Of a stretch of DNA of 64,000 nucleotides, positions 17,968 to 26,071 are shown in pieces. The notes beneath the pieces were generated by a model. It was not told the origin of the DNA and made no database searches. It worked only from the letters and a program-made list of their open reading frames with translations. The stretch is from NCBI GenBank assembly GCA_021796215.1, contig JAJYOK010000004.1:120029-184028 (forward strand), read 5' to 3'. The position numbers and the translations under genes are program-made. Every line of letters begins with the position of its first letter. Position 1 is the stretch's first letter. This DNA comes from Bacteroidota bacterium (lineage in GTDB: Bacteria > Bacteroidota > Ignavibacteria > UBA10030 > UBA8401).

Positions 17968-18252
17968 ATGCAGAAAATACCAACAAACATCCACCATCTC
18001 TTCTGGGACATTAATATAGAGACATTTGAGCCGCACGACTACCCCCGCTATACAATCAGCCGGGTGCTTGAATTCGGTGACGAGGCAGCGACACGATGGC
18101 TGAAAGAAGTGTTTTCCGAATCGGAGATCAAGAGCGTTCTCAGGGCAGACAACAGGCTTTCTCCCCGTTCAGCAAACTTCTGGGCAATCATGTTCGGCAT
18201 CCCTCTCAACGAAATTGCCGCATTAAAAAGCAACGAAGGGAGCGCCGTATGA
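17968..18252 (+). CDS. Probable antitoxin of an AbiE-type pair (DUF6922-like)
   Basis: A 94-aa protein upstream of a nucleotidyl-transferase toxin gene and overlapping it by ATGA. The text QKIPTNIHHLFWDINIETFEPHDYPRYTISRVLEFGDEAA matches the short DUF6922 proteins found before AbiEii/AbiGii genes; this reading is from memory of the family. The ATG at 17968 is chosen over a TTG at 17953 because AGAGG lies 5 bp before it. A consensus promoter sits just upstream. Confidence 0.7.
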   Translation: MQKIPTNIHHLFWDINIETFEPHDYPRYTISRVLEFGDEAATRWLKEVFSESEIKSVLRADNRLSPRSANFWAIMFGIPLNEIAALKSNEGSAV

Positions 18253-18914
18253 ACCCAAACAAGCTCGTGTGGCATGAAGAGATCCTTCCTTCCTTATCGA
18301 GCGAGGTGCTCGGCGATCTTCAGCGAACGCTTCCTCTGTCACTGTTTTATCTTGGAGGGGGAACAGGTTTGGCACTGATGTTCGGTCACCGCCTTTCCCG
18401 TGATTTCGACTTCTTCAGCGCTGCTCTGTTCGATGAGGAGGCACTGATACAAAAAATGCAGGGCGTGGATGATCTTACCATTGTCGCAAAGGATGAGCAT
18501 ACGCTTCATCTTACCGTGAAAGAGATCAAGGTGAGCCTCCTCGGCTACCGCTATTCCCTCCTTTTTGAGACAAAGAATTATCACTCTGAATCCGGCATAT
18601 CCATCAATGTCGCCGATGAGAGAGATATTGCATGCATGAAGATGAGTGCAATCAGCAGCCGCGGGAGCAAGCGGGATTTTATGGACTTGTATATCGTTGC
18701 CCGTGAGTATGGCTTGTCTGAACTCGTCACCTTGTTCCAGAAGAAATTCTCCGGGACACCCTATAACAACGTTCATCTGTTCAAGTCGCTCACGTATTTT
18801 GCCGATGCTGAAACAGAGCCGATGCCACACATGCTCATTCCTCTGTCATGGGATGCGGTGAAACAATTTTTTACAACTGAGGTTCCACGATTAATGTCAT
18901 CCTCGTCACAATGA
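18249..18914 (+). CDS. AbiEii/AbiGii-family nucleotidyltransferase toxin
   Basis: A 221-aa protein with the DUF1814/AbiEii pattern: YLGGGTGLALMFGHRLSRDFDFF carries the GG/S and DxDxF nucleotidyltransferase motif, and INVADERDIACMKMSAISSRGSKRDFMDLYIV carries the KxxAixxRgxxrDfiDly block. Family members act as toxins or abortive-infection effectors by transferring nucleotides, for some onto tRNA. Translation is coupled to the antitoxin by an ATGA overlap. It sits in element-like DNA and may stabilise it or resist phage. Confidence 0.85.
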   Translation: MNPNKLVWHEEILPSLSSEVLGDLQRTLPLSLFYLGGGTGLALMFGHRLSRDFDFFSAALFDEEALIQKMQGVDDLTIVAKDEHTLHLTVKEIKVSLLGYRYSLLFETKNYHSESGISINVADERDIACMKMSAISSRGSKRDFMDLYIVAREYGLSELVTLFQKKFSGTPYNNVHLFKSLTYFADAETEPMPHMLIPLSWDAVKQFFTTEVPRLMSSSSQ

Positions 18915-18915
18915 A

Positions 18916-18947
18916 GCGCCGGTTGGAAATTCAATCCGGCGCTTTTG
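18916..18947 (+). terminator. Terminator of the AbiE-type operon
   Basis: GCGCCGGTTGG at 18916-18926 pairs with CAATCCGGCGC at 18932-18942 with two mismatched positions, and is followed by TTTTGTATT. It starts right after the toxin stop codon. Confidence 0.8.
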
Positions 18948-19298
18948 TATTGCGGAGGTAAATATCCAACAAGTTGATCACAAGCTATGCAGTATTTACC
19001 GAACCAGCTGTTCTTAATCTTTTTAAGAAAGTGGAACGAGTAAAAGAACATAGTGGTTTCACTTACCATAGCATCGGTTGACTCGATGGAAAAAGGAAAC
19101 AAGCATTAATGTTCTTACGAACGAGCCATTGAATAGTTGAGCATACTCGAAAAGGAACAAAAAACAAGGCCACCGGTAATTTTCAAAGTTGAAACTTTGA
19201 AAAAGAGTTGCTACCATTAAATGGCAGAGTCATGTGGTGAGGAAAAAACCTATACTTATTTTATGAGTGGCGCTATTCAGCAATAACTCATACTAATT
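18948..19298. other. Intergenic stretch with a perfect 11-bp palindrome
   Basis: 351 bp without a gene. The only structure seen is TTTTCAAAGTT (19180-19190), GA, AACTTTGAAAA (19193-19203), a perfect inverted repeat about 100 bp before the symporter gene that could be an operator. The symporter start lacks a clear ribosome site. Confidence 0.4.
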
Positions 19299-20741
19299 AT
19301 GCATTTCGCTGTTTTAGATTGGGTAATATTTGTATCGGTGCCATTAGTGGCGTGGTTTATTGGAAACGCCAAAAGGCAAGCTGGAACATGGCGTGGTTAC
19401 TTTTTAGCCACAGGAAATCTACAAACAAAAACGGTGGTAGCAACGTACTTTGGAGCAAACCTTGCGTTCACCGCGATTTTTCTAATTTTATCTGAAGAAG
19501 GTTATGATCGGGGCGCGTGGGCATTTTCGGTCCCAATATTCTGGTTCATTGGTACACTGGTTTTTTTGTGGCTATACCCCAAAATGCGTGAATATATAAG
19601 AGAGGGATTGACGCTCCATCAAGCGATTGGAAGTGGTTTTTCTTCACCATCATTACAGCGATGGGCATCGCTATGGACAATACTTGCGTTTGTTGGAACC
19701 TGTGCACTCGAATTTTATGGTGGTATTAAATTGTTGGAATGGGCTGGACTGCCGCTTATGGCAAACATATCAATTGCTCTTCTACTAGCCCTCATCGTAA
19801 CTGCGTTCACCGTAACTGGGGGCTTCCGGGGCGTTGCATGGTCAGATATTTTCCTTGACCTAACTGCGCTTACAGCAACAGTAATCCTGTTCTTGTATTT
19901 TTTATCAGCAAAATCAGCGTCTGCATTGCACTTTCCCACTCCACATCTTCCAATTCATACATTTACAGATAATATAATATTTGCAATCGGAATGGCTCTG
20001 ATATTCATTCCTTTTCAGTTTTGCACACTCGATAGCTGGCAAAGATTAGGGGCATGGGAGCGGCGCGGTAAAAATCCATCGTCTTGGTTATTAACTGGAT
20101 CGCTACTTCTTTCAGTATGTTATTGTGTCCCAATATTGATTGGCATATATGTTAGAAATATTCAAATAGCTGTTCCTATAGGCAGCCATCCTTTAAAAGT
20201 TTTTATGGATTACATCCATTTAACGCCAGGATTAATGGGACTGGTCTTTGCTGGTTTTATAGCGGCTGTATTCTCGACAGTTGACGAACTACTAAATTGC
20301 TCAAGCTTGTCACTTCTCTTTGATACTTTACAAAATAAGCGCGTAGATCCCCAACGCACACAAAAACAAGAAGGAGCGTTGGTCAAATCAGGCAAGTTGT
20401 ATACTGCTGGTTTTGGCTTTATTGCTGCGCTAATATCTCTGCTCGCACTTTCATATGAGAGACAAATTTCCGATCTAGCACTTGCAGTATTTTCTGGACA
20501 AGTTGTGTTTACACTCCCTTTGTTCGTTATATTCTTTTATCGTAGTTCTGCACCACATTGGGCCCAAACAGCAAAGTTTAGCATGCTACTTGCATTTTTT
20601 GTTTCCTTGCTAACAGTGATTATTGGATGGGCGACAGGCGATCAGTCTACAACCGATGCTGCGCCCCTAGTTGGTTTTTTGTTTGCACTCATAACCTTTA
20701 TTATTGGCTCGTTGTTTATTAAAAGAGAGGCAGAACATTGA
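19299..20741 (+). CDS. Sodium:solute symporter family transporter
   Basis: A 480-aa protein with about 12-13 hydrophobic segments and the SSS-family pattern: GYFLATGNLQTKTVVATYFGANLAFT near the N-terminus (the usual ADR-S motif region), VTGGFRGVAWSDIFLDLTAL, and a later QFCTLDSWQRLGAWERRGKNP block comparable with the QRxlAAkn segment. FAGFIAAVFSTVDELLNCSSLSL fits the AAxmSTlds motif. Length is normal. The substrate cannot be told. The next genes are an unknown protein and a potassium channel on the same strand, which might form a transport-related group. Confidence 0.8.
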   Translation: MHFAVLDWVIFVSVPLVAWFIGNAKRQAGTWRGYFLATGNLQTKTVVATYFGANLAFTAIFLILSEEGYDRGAWAFSVPIFWFIGTLVFLWLYPKMREYIREGLTLHQAIGSGFSSPSLQRWASLWTILAFVGTCALEFYGGIKLLEWAGLPLMANISIALLLALIVTAFTVTGGFRGVAWSDIFLDLTALTATVILFLYFLSAKSASALHFPTPHLPIHTFTDNIIFAIGMALIFIPFQFCTLDSWQRLGAWERRGKNPSSWLLTGSLLLSVCYCVPILIGIYVRNIQIAVPIGSHPLKVFMDYIHLTPGLMGLVFAGFIAAVFSTVDELLNCSSLSLLFDTLQNKRVDPQRTQKQEGALVKSGKLYTAGFGFIAALISLLALSYERQISDLALAVFSGQVVFTLPLFVIFFYRSSAPHWAQTAKFSMLLAFFVSLLTVIIGWATGDQSTTDAAPLVGFLFALITFIIGSLFIKREAEH

Positions 20742-20950
20742 AATGTTGTATTGGGCTTCTTCGTCTATCGCAATACAATCTGGAATAGAATCATGGAGAG
20801 TAATCTCATGTTATTGTAGCAGTATTGTTGTACCTTTTCCCGACGAGATACTGATGTGAGATCTCATTTGCTTGACTGTAATTTGATGGTTTGTAGAAAC
20901 TTTTTTGAAAATGAGAGTCTTATATACATGAGGCTTTCAGAAACAAAGGT

Positions 20951-21697
20951 ATGAATTCAGTAGAACCAGTGCCATCACTTAATCAAAAAATAAACGACCT
21001 TTTTTCTACTCGGTTGCTTCTGCGTTTTTGTATGGAACTGCAAACTGATGTTCAGGAGAGGCAGAATCTATTTTCTCACCTTACGAAGCTTCAGCGATCT
21101 ATCTACGACCTTGATACATACGGTGAACAAACATGGAATTTGGACAAGACTCATCTTAGCATTCTATGGAATGATATCAATGCGTCTCTTTCTGCGTTCG
21201 GGTTTGACAAAAACATTATGCGTCAATTACTCTCAGACATTCATTCATTCCAAGAAATTGAAGAACAATTGAGACTGGGAAATCTGCCAACAAAAAATCC
21301 AATCGAAATGTTTTATCACTTCAAAACTTGTGATGTGAGAATGTCACGTCAGATTCTCGTGGCTCACTCAAAAAAAATTAATTCACCGCCTATTCTTTAT
21401 CTATGGAATTTATTTGATCTGGCAAGCGAAGTACTTGATGATCTATTAGACATCGATGAAGATATTACTACCTTCAATGGAAATCGTTACTTGCTTTCAA
21501 GCATAAGTCAAAGTACAGACTCAACAAACAAAGAATACCTTTCTTTTTTGAAAGAACTTGGAAAGCAAGCCACTTTAGCTGGGAACGCAAGAATGGCAAC
21601 CATTATTCTGAGCAAGATTGATGAATCTATCTTGCTGCTAAAAAAAGTAGATAGGCAGCTAATAAAATATGAGTTTACGGTTTTACCCGTAATATGA
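20951..21697 (+). CDS. All-helical protein of unknown function with an isoprenoid-synthase-like Asp motif
   Basis: A 248-aa protein, mostly helical by composition, with no signal peptide or membrane segment. At 163-171 it has DDLLDIDED, followed by NGNRY at 176-180. This resembles the DDxxD(xx)ED metal-binding motif of class I isoprenoid synthases, but a matching first motif was not found, so the resemblance may be chance. AAAGG precedes the ATG. It lies between a symporter and a potassium channel on the same strand. The family is not recognised. Confidence 0.55.
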   Translation: MNSVEPVPSLNQKINDLFSTRLLLRFCMELQTDVQERQNLFSHLTKLQRSIYDLDTYGEQTWNLDKTHLSILWNDINASLSAFGFDKNIMRQLLSDIHSFQEIEEQLRLGNLPTKNPIEMFYHFKTCDVRMSRQILVAHSKKINSPPILYLWNLFDLASEVLDDLLDIDEDITTFNGNRYLLSSISQSTDSTNKEYLSFLKELGKQATLAGNARMATIILSKIDESILLLKKVDRQLIKYEFTVLPVI

Positions 21698-21817
21698 CTT
21701 TAAAATCTTTTTATTATTCAATGTTTATACTTGTAAGAGGATAGCAGAGAAGAATAGTCTTGATTCATAAGAAATAAATTTTGCCACTTTTTTAGAAAAC
21801 TTACGGCGAGGGCTGGA

Positions 21818-22609
21818 ATGGATGGTAGTCTGGCTCCTGAGAAAAATTCAATCAATTCTTCACGTAACTGCGTTTCTGTTGGGGAGAGGGTTATCAATGT
21901 TGTGGTAGGTATTTTCCATCCCGTCCTAGCTCTTATCGTACTACTATGTCTTGTAGTGAAAAGTAGTTTCAATTATGCTTCCCTTCTTACTCCTAAAAAA
22001 GCTCTTCTGTATCAATTCCTTGGATTGGCAACACCTATCGCGCTTTGGGCTTTTATACTCAGCCCACTTGAACACCCTGGCCAAGGTTGGAATATTGTTG
22101 TTGTAATTTTCTCAACTTGGTGCGGCCTATTCTTATTGCATTCTTTCTTGACAATGCTGTTTCGCTACGGGGACATAATTAGCCCACAAGAAGACCGTAT
22201 TTTTGCGGGGCTTCCATCTTTGCAATTGGTAGTAGGTTCCGCCGGCAGCATCCAAAATTTTAACCCCTCAAAACGTCTTAAGCTCATGGGAGAAACCATT
22301 CTCAGTTATCTAATGATCATCTTATGTTTTTCAGTTATATATGATTGTCTTTACACTGTTCATCCATTTTATTTCCATGTTCCCGAAGACTTATGCAAAA
22401 ACAGTGCCTCTTATTCTGATTTTATATATTTCAGCTTTGTTACGACAGCCACAGTCGGCTATGGTGATTTTTATCCCTTAAGTACATCTATTCGCTGGCT
22501 AACAGTGTCACAAATAGTGTTTACGCTTACATATTTTCCACTTATCGTTACCGGCTTTCTTGAATCGCTACGAGTAGTTAAAAATAAGGACTCAAGCAAT
22601 GAAAAATGA
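21818..22609 (+). CDS. Potassium channel with two-helix pore
   Basis: A 263-aa membrane protein with two N-terminal hydrophobic segments (about 26-46 and 66-82), another at 92-112, and a C-terminal pore unit. The pore has an outer helix (about 160-180), selectivity filter TVGYGD at residues 212-217, and an inner helix (about 226-250). This is the Ion_trans_2 pattern. No RCK or cyclic-nucleotide domain follows, so gating is unclear. The soluble stretch at 115-155 has no known domain. The start is uncertain: there is no strong ribosome site at 21818. Confidence 0.82.
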   Translation: MDGSLAPEKNSINSSRNCVSVGERVINVVVGIFHPVLALIVLLCLVVKSSFNYASLLTPKKALLYQFLGLATPIALWAFILSPLEHPGQGWNIVVVIFSTWCGLFLLHSFLTMLFRYGDIISPQEDRIFAGLPSLQLVVGSAGSIQNFNPSKRLKLMGETILSYLMIILCFSVIYDCLYTVHPFYFHVPEDLCKNSASYSDFIYFSFVTTATVGYGDFYPLSTSIRWLTVSQIVFTLTYFPLIVTGFLESLRVVKNKDSSNEK

Positions 22610-22678
22610 TATCTATTCCCGATGCTGATTAAATTCTAAAAAAAGATACAAGAAACCATTTCTATTTGGAGCGGACAA

Positions 22679-23161
22679 CTATCTCACCCCCCCCACCGCC
22701 ACCGCATCAAACATATTCCTGAAATAAAGCTCCTTCCACCGTTTGTCCGAAGTGAGATATGGAAGAAGCTCAGGATATTGTCCAACTAACACTCGTGCGA
22801 CATCGTCTTTGCCAGCTGCGCCGTTGCCACAGATTTGTTTTCTCACCGTGTTTGTTGCGATAACAGTTACCCTCAATCGTTTCTTTCTCCCGAGCGAAAT
22901 GATCTCTCTGACAAATTTATTCAGCAGCCGCGCACTTTTGTTCTTTGCAAAATATGTTTGCTCAATCGTCAGCACATTCGGTCGAAAATCTCCCAGAAGG
23001 CGAAGTATGGTCCCTTTCCCTTCTTTCAATTTCCCTTCAGCAGATTTTCCATCGTCAATCGTCTTCACTCCATAATGGATCAACGCTTTCCCTTCGAGCA
23101 AGGCGAACCCGATATATCTTGTTCCGGGGTCAATTGCAAGAACTCTCGTTTTCTTTTTCAT
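22679..23161 (-). CDS. RuvC-like nuclease with intact active-site residues
   Basis: A 160-aa protein with the RNase H/RuvC layout: D11 in LAIDPGTRYIGFAL, E67 in VLTIEQTYFAKN, the GAAGKDDVA block (D119/D120), and D152 in NMFDAVAVG. These match the four acidic positions of RuvC Holliday-junction nucleases and mitochondrial/poxvirus relatives. It is the last gene of a minus-strand operon with a methylase-like protein and a second RuvC-like protein whose acidic residues are lost. It is probably an element-encoded resolvase or nuclease, not the housekeeping ruvC, because no ruvA/ruvB is adjacent. It converges on the potassium channel gene. Confidence 0.8.
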   Translation of the reverse strand: MKKKTRVLAIDPGTRYIGFALLEGKALIHYGVKTIDDGKSAEGKLKEGKGTILRLLGDFRPNVLTIEQTYFAKNKSARLLNKFVREIISLGRKKRLRVTVIATNTVRKQICGNGAAGKDDVARVLVGQYPELLPYLTSDKRWKELYFRNMFDAVAVGGVR

Positions 23162-23182
23162 AAATATTATTTCAGCAAAAGC

Positions 23183-23758
23183 CTATCCGACCTTTTTGAA
23201 CAGCGACAATAACCGGACACGATGATTCGTCGAGCGGACAACGCAGATCAGTCCGCAGAGATGCCACTCGGTCTTCCTGAACATCGGCAGCATTGTATCA
23301 AGCCATCCAAGATATCCGTCATTACGCAAAACGCTCCAGCACTCTCTTAAAATTTTTGACCTATTGATCATGACAGTTCCATACCTCTTCGCATCCTCGG
23401 CGCTATAGGGAGGATCAGCCAGTATGAAATCGAACGATTCACGTGCAAAGTGTTGAGAAAGTTTCTCTGCTTCACCAACGACATCGGGGGTGAGTAAAAC
23501 GTTGCAGTCGAAACGGACATAGTTCCCTTGAGGAAGTGACCCACTGAAAAGATGAAGCGCTTTTTCGGCATCAGGAAATAATGCATTCACTCGCTTCAAA
23601 TACCCAGGCGGATAGGCACCATAGAATCCATTCCCCTTGTAGTTATTGCCGAGCAGCCAGACACCACTTAGCCAACGGCCGTCAGCAAAAAGAGGCGGAT
23701 ATGTTGGAAATGCTTTCGTGTAAAATTGTGCTCTCTCGACAAGTGAATAGTCTTTCAT
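23183..23758 (-). CDS. DNA N6-adenine/N4-cytosine methylase-like protein
   Basis: A 191-aa protein with a SAM-binding strand (LHLFSGSL, 69-76) and the catalytic DPPY motif of amino-methyltransferases (DFILADPPYS, 110-119), followed by a LRNDGYLGWLDTM strand like the late motifs of small element-encoded methylases. The ATG at 23758 overlaps the previous stop in an ATGA, which settles the start. No restriction nuclease gene is next to it. It lies between two RuvC-like genes in the same operon. Methyl marking of element DNA is the simplest role. Confidence 0.7.
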   Translation of the reverse strand: MKDYSLVERAQFYTKAFPTYPPLFADGRWLSGVWLLGNNYKGNGFYGAYPPGYLKRVNALFPDAEKALHLFSGSLPQGNYVRFDCNVLLTPDVVGEAEKLSQHFARESFDFILADPPYSAEDAKRYGTVMINRSKILRECWSVLRNDGYLGWLDTMLPMFRKTEWHLCGLICVVRSTNHRVRLLSLFKKVG

Positions 23759-24345
23759 TGCTGAGTGTGTAAGCGAATTTTCTGACCTTTTGAATCCACA
23801 TCGTTCCAACAGACAGTGCCCAAAGCGACAGCTTCAAACATCCGTATGAGGTAAGGGTTCTTGTGTTTGCGCTCCCGCTCGAGTTCACGGTGTAGATAGG
23901 GATAACGGAGAGCGACTTCATCCATCAAGCATTTCTTGTTGAGCCTTCCGCTTGAGATAAGCTTTTGTTTAATCTCGTCGATCGAATACTCCACGATTTT
24001 TCTTTTCCTCACCTGTGCTAATGTTGTTATTATTGAGACGAGGCTGCTAAGTGCAGACGAGGTTCGTGAGGGATGGAGTTGCTTTAGCGCAACAATTGTG
24101 ATGGAGTGAACGTCGAGATACTCCGAAATAATGGATTTGATTTCTTTTTTCTTTTCAGCAACTGAAAATCCGCCATGCTTTTGCGCCAAAGGCGCATCAG
24201 CCTTCGGTTGAATCTTTTGGCGGAGCGGCTTTGTTGAGAGAACCTTCGTTGTCCACTCGCGTAAATCTGAGTTGTGAAACACTGCGACGCCGAAATAACG
24301 CGACCCGGGATTAATAGCGAGAATGTTATGACTGTTTTTCCCCAT
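23755..24345 (-). CDS. RuvC-like protein with degenerate active site
   Basis: A 196-aa protein aligned by pattern with the intact RuvC-like protein two genes downstream: LAINPGSRYFGVAVF versus LAIDPGTRYIGFALL, TIVALKQLHP versus LTIEQTYF, KKCLMDEVALRYPYL versus GKDDVARVLVGQYPEL, and RMFEAVALGTV versus NMFDAVAVGGV. Three acidic positions differ (N12 for D, K88 for E, E171 for D), so the nuclease activity is probably lost. Residues about 43-58 (QKIQPKADAPLAQKHG) are encoded by a palindromic repeat (24182-24211) inserted in frame. It overlaps the upstream HTH gene by 20 bp. Confidence 0.7.
   Translation of the reverse strand: MGKNSHNILAINPGSRYFGVAVFHNSDLREWTTKVLSTKPLRQKIQPKADAPLAQKHGGFSVAEKKKEIKSIISEYLDVHSITIVALKQLHPSRTSSALSSLVSIITTLAQVRKRKIVEYSIDEIKQKLISSGRLNKKCLMDEVALRYPYLHRELERERKHKNPYLIRMFEAVALGTVCWNDVDSKGQKIRLHTQQ
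24182..24211. repeat. Double-palindrome repeat inside the degenerate RuvC-like gene
   Basis: TGCGCC-AAA-GGCGCA (24182-24196) followed directly by TCAGCC-TTC-GGTTGA (24197-24211). The same TGCGCC-N3-GGCGCA unit recurs at 28463-28477 and the TCAGCC-N3-GGCTGA unit at 24582 and 40571. It stays in frame. Confidence 0.7.
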
Positions 24346-25066
24346 AGTGGTGAAGAAGATAGGTAAACAGAGCGACGCGGCTTTTTTTGATTCTTTGATC
24401 AGGTGTTTGCTTCACTTGAGAAAGAGCCGTTCTCAGTATCTCTTCCGGGTATCGCTCTGTGTAGGCAAGGTATCTTTTGATGTTCTCCTGATCTTTTAGC
24501 GATGTTGCGATATCGAAAGCGAGAAGTTCTTTTCTTGTTTTTGGTTGAAAACCGTTAGGAATGTTTTCAGTCGAAGGCTGATCAGCCCTTGGCTGACTCT
24601 CTTGCACATAAACAATATTGTTCTTAGATCTCGATACCTTTGTATTGTTAGTGTCCACCGGTGCACCATGTGAGTTGCGTGCATGCGACAGATTGATTGC
24701 ATCAGTGAACCTTTCAATACTCAGAAGATGATAGATAGCGTGATGCTTTTCAGCCGCAGGTCGCGAAGGATGGCGCCATAGGCGCCACTGATCAGCTTGT
24801 AGCGGAGCTTCTTTTGTCGCTTCAATCAGTCGCTGCTCCACAAGCCTTATAATTGCCCGTGAAATAGACGAGCGCGAACAGCCAAGATGATCGGCTATAT
24901 ATGCCTGAGAAGGAAAGCATTTCTGTTTCTCATCCACCATGCTCGCAAGAAAATGGTACACGCATATCGCTAAGAAGCCGGTTCTCGGCACATAGTCGCG
25001 AATGACTCTTTTCGACACCCAATACCACCCGCCGTCATGGATGTCTCTTGAATTGTTACTGCTCAT
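24326..25066 (-). CDS. Helix-turn-helix protein, initiator/helicase-loader-like
   Basis: A 246-aa protein. Residues about 15-90 carry a winged helix (HTH_36 style): GFLAICVYHFLASMVDEKQKCFPSQAYIADHLGCSRSSISRAIIRLVEQRLIE. This form is common in replication initiators and primosomal proteins of phages and plasmids. The C-terminal third (RKELLAFDIATSLKDQENIKRYLAYTERYPEEIL) is like a short helical accessory domain. Two palindromic repeats lie inside the gene (24582-24596 and 24771-24795), encoding SQPRADQPS and QADQWRLWRHPS. The gene follows the XRE regulator, overlapping by 11 bp. Confidence 0.7.
   Translation of the reverse strand: MSSNNSRDIHDGGWYWVSKRVIRDYVPRTGFLAICVYHFLASMVDEKQKCFPSQAYIADHLGCSRSSISRAIIRLVEQRLIEATKEAPLQADQWRLWRHPSRPAAEKHHAIYHLLSIERFTDAINLSHARNSHGAPVDTNNTKVSRSKNNIVYVQESQPRADQPSTENIPNGFQPKTRKELLAFDIATSLKDQENIKRYLAYTERYPEEILRTALSQVKQTPDQRIKKSRVALFTYLLHHYGEKQS
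24582..24596. repeat. TCAGCC-N3-GGCTGA palindrome in the HTH gene
   Basis: TCAGCC-CTT-GGCTGA, perfect 6-bp arms, preserved reading frame. Same unit as at 40571-40585. Confidence 0.65.
24771..24795. repeat. TGGCGCC palindrome followed by CTGATCAG in the HTH gene
   Basis: TGGCGCC-ATA-GGCGCCA (24771-24787) followed by the palindrome CTGATCAG (24788-24795). The encoded QWRLWRHPS resembles SLWRLRRHGG encoded by the repeat at 28463-28513. Confidence 0.65.
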
Positions 25067-25373
25067 CGAATGATTGCTTCTCTTCGGCGTGACTCTTTCT
25101 AACGTCGAATATTTCTTTTTCCCGAAGATGGATTTCTTCTCTCACCTTTTCGAGGAGATCAATGAAAAGCGCGTCAACCATTGTTCTATAGAGAACGGCG
25201 AGACGAAAAAGGTTTGTGATGTTCGGGAAGCATTCCCCTTTCTCCCAGCGGGAAATACGACTGCTGCTTTTGAGTCCCAGAACGTTTGCAACATCCTTTT
25301 GTGAGTAACCTGAGATGCGACGATATTTTCTCAGGCAGTTCGGGACTCGTTTTGAATGTGCTGTGATGGTCAT
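25056..25373 (-). CDS. XRE-family transcriptional regulator
   Basis: A 105-aa protein with an N-terminal Cro/C1 helix-turn-helix: CLRKYRRISGYSQKDVANVLGLKSSSRISRWEKGECFPNITNLFRLAVLY, with the recognition helix around SSRISRWEKG. The C-terminal half is charged and helical. The ATG at 25373 is preferred to an upstream ATG 33 codons earlier because the HTH begins directly after it; the ribosome site is weak. It heads the operon of initiator-like, RuvC-like and methylase genes and likely autoregulates it. Confidence 0.85.
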   Translation of the reverse strand: MTITAHSKRVPNCLRKYRRISGYSQKDVANVLGLKSSSRISRWEKGECFPNITNLFRLAVLYRTMVDALFIDLLEKVREEIHLREKEIFDVRKSHAEEKQSFDEQ

Positions 25374-25457
25374 AATATTCAGCTTACCAAGCGAGGAAAG
25401 CAGAAAATAAGAGTGGAGAATTTGTCGGAAGAGGCAAATGAGGAAGCGAAAAAGATC

Positions 25458-25517
25458 GGCATGATACAACATGCCAAGACGGTTAAAGCCCAGTGATTCT
25501 TTTCACTGGGATTTTTT
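25458..25517 (+). ncRNA. Candidate small RNA with two hairpins, opposite the XRE leader
   Basis: On the plus strand, GGCATG-ATACAA-CATGCC (25458-25475) is followed by a strong terminator CCCAGTG-N8-CACTGGG-ATTTTTT (25489-25517). No plus-strand gene ends here, so the terminator may close a short RNA antisense to the leader of the XRE-initiator operon. This is prediction from shape alone. Confidence 0.3.
25489..25517 (+). terminator. Strong plus-strand intrinsic terminator
   Basis: A 7-bp perfect stem, 8-nt loop and a run of six T after ATT-free pairing. It is oriented rightward and separates the element operon from the DUF6933 gene. Confidence 0.75.
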
Positions 25518-25570
25518 AGCTCAAAAAGTTAATAATGACTGCTGTTCAGTTAATACTGATGGAGCGACCG

Positions 25571-26071
25571 TCAGCAAAGCTGATCAGTATCTGAAAAGAT
25601 TCTGACAACTGCGTTTTTCGGGGATTCCATCTTTAACGGGCTACACGGAACCTCGCTGAGAAAAACGCTCAACTCATCAAGTGATTGTCTGTCGCCTTGA
25701 TCGAGTTGTGCTTTCAAGAGATGCACGAAATCGTTCATCGAGCCAAGAGTTTGCCGATTCGTTCGTTGTGTGAACTGGATATCGTGCATCTGTTCGACTT
25801 CGCGTTTGATGTGAGATGAGGAAATGTTGAGCGATGTCAACAAACTTTTCAATGACTGAAGAAATCGCGGCACGATCGTATGTATCTCCTTAAACGGTAA
25901 CAACACCGTAAGCAGTGTTTTCTCGTTGGTTATGATGAGATATGGGAACCGTCCGATGTTGAATGTGTTTGCACACCATGGTCCCAGTGCGTTGGTTGAC
26001 GGCAAAGGAACCTCTACCAAAGAGAGTGGAAGCCGTCTTGCAAGTTTGGCTGCGCAGTTCAAAGTTGTCAT
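25571..26071 (-). CDS. DUF6933-like protein of unknown function
   Basis: A 166-aa protein beginning with LNCAAKLARRLPLSLVEVP, then ALGPWCANTFNIGRFPYLIITNEKTLLTVLLPFKEI. These match my recollection of the DUF6933 proteins, which have no known function. A TCAGC-AAA-GCTGA palindrome (25571-25583) supplies the last codons and stop, suggesting that a repeat insertion set the present C-terminus. It starts directly at the stop of the HEAT-like gene and is the last gene of the long minus-strand run. Confidence 0.6.
   Translation of the reverse strand: MTTLNCAAKLARRLPLSLVEVPLPSTNALGPWCANTFNIGRFPYLIITNEKTLLTVLLPFKEIHTIVPRFLQSLKSLLTSLNISSSHIKREVEQMHDIQFTQRTNRQTLGSMNDFVHLLKAQLDQGDRQSLDELSVFLSEVPCSPLKMESPKNAVVRIFSDTDQLC

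Noticed and set aside
22679..24345. RuvC-like proteins as TnpB or Cas nucleases
   Set aside because: Both are under 200 residues, lack a zinc ribbon and bridge helix, and there is no repeat array nearby. They match the RuvC resolvase pattern.
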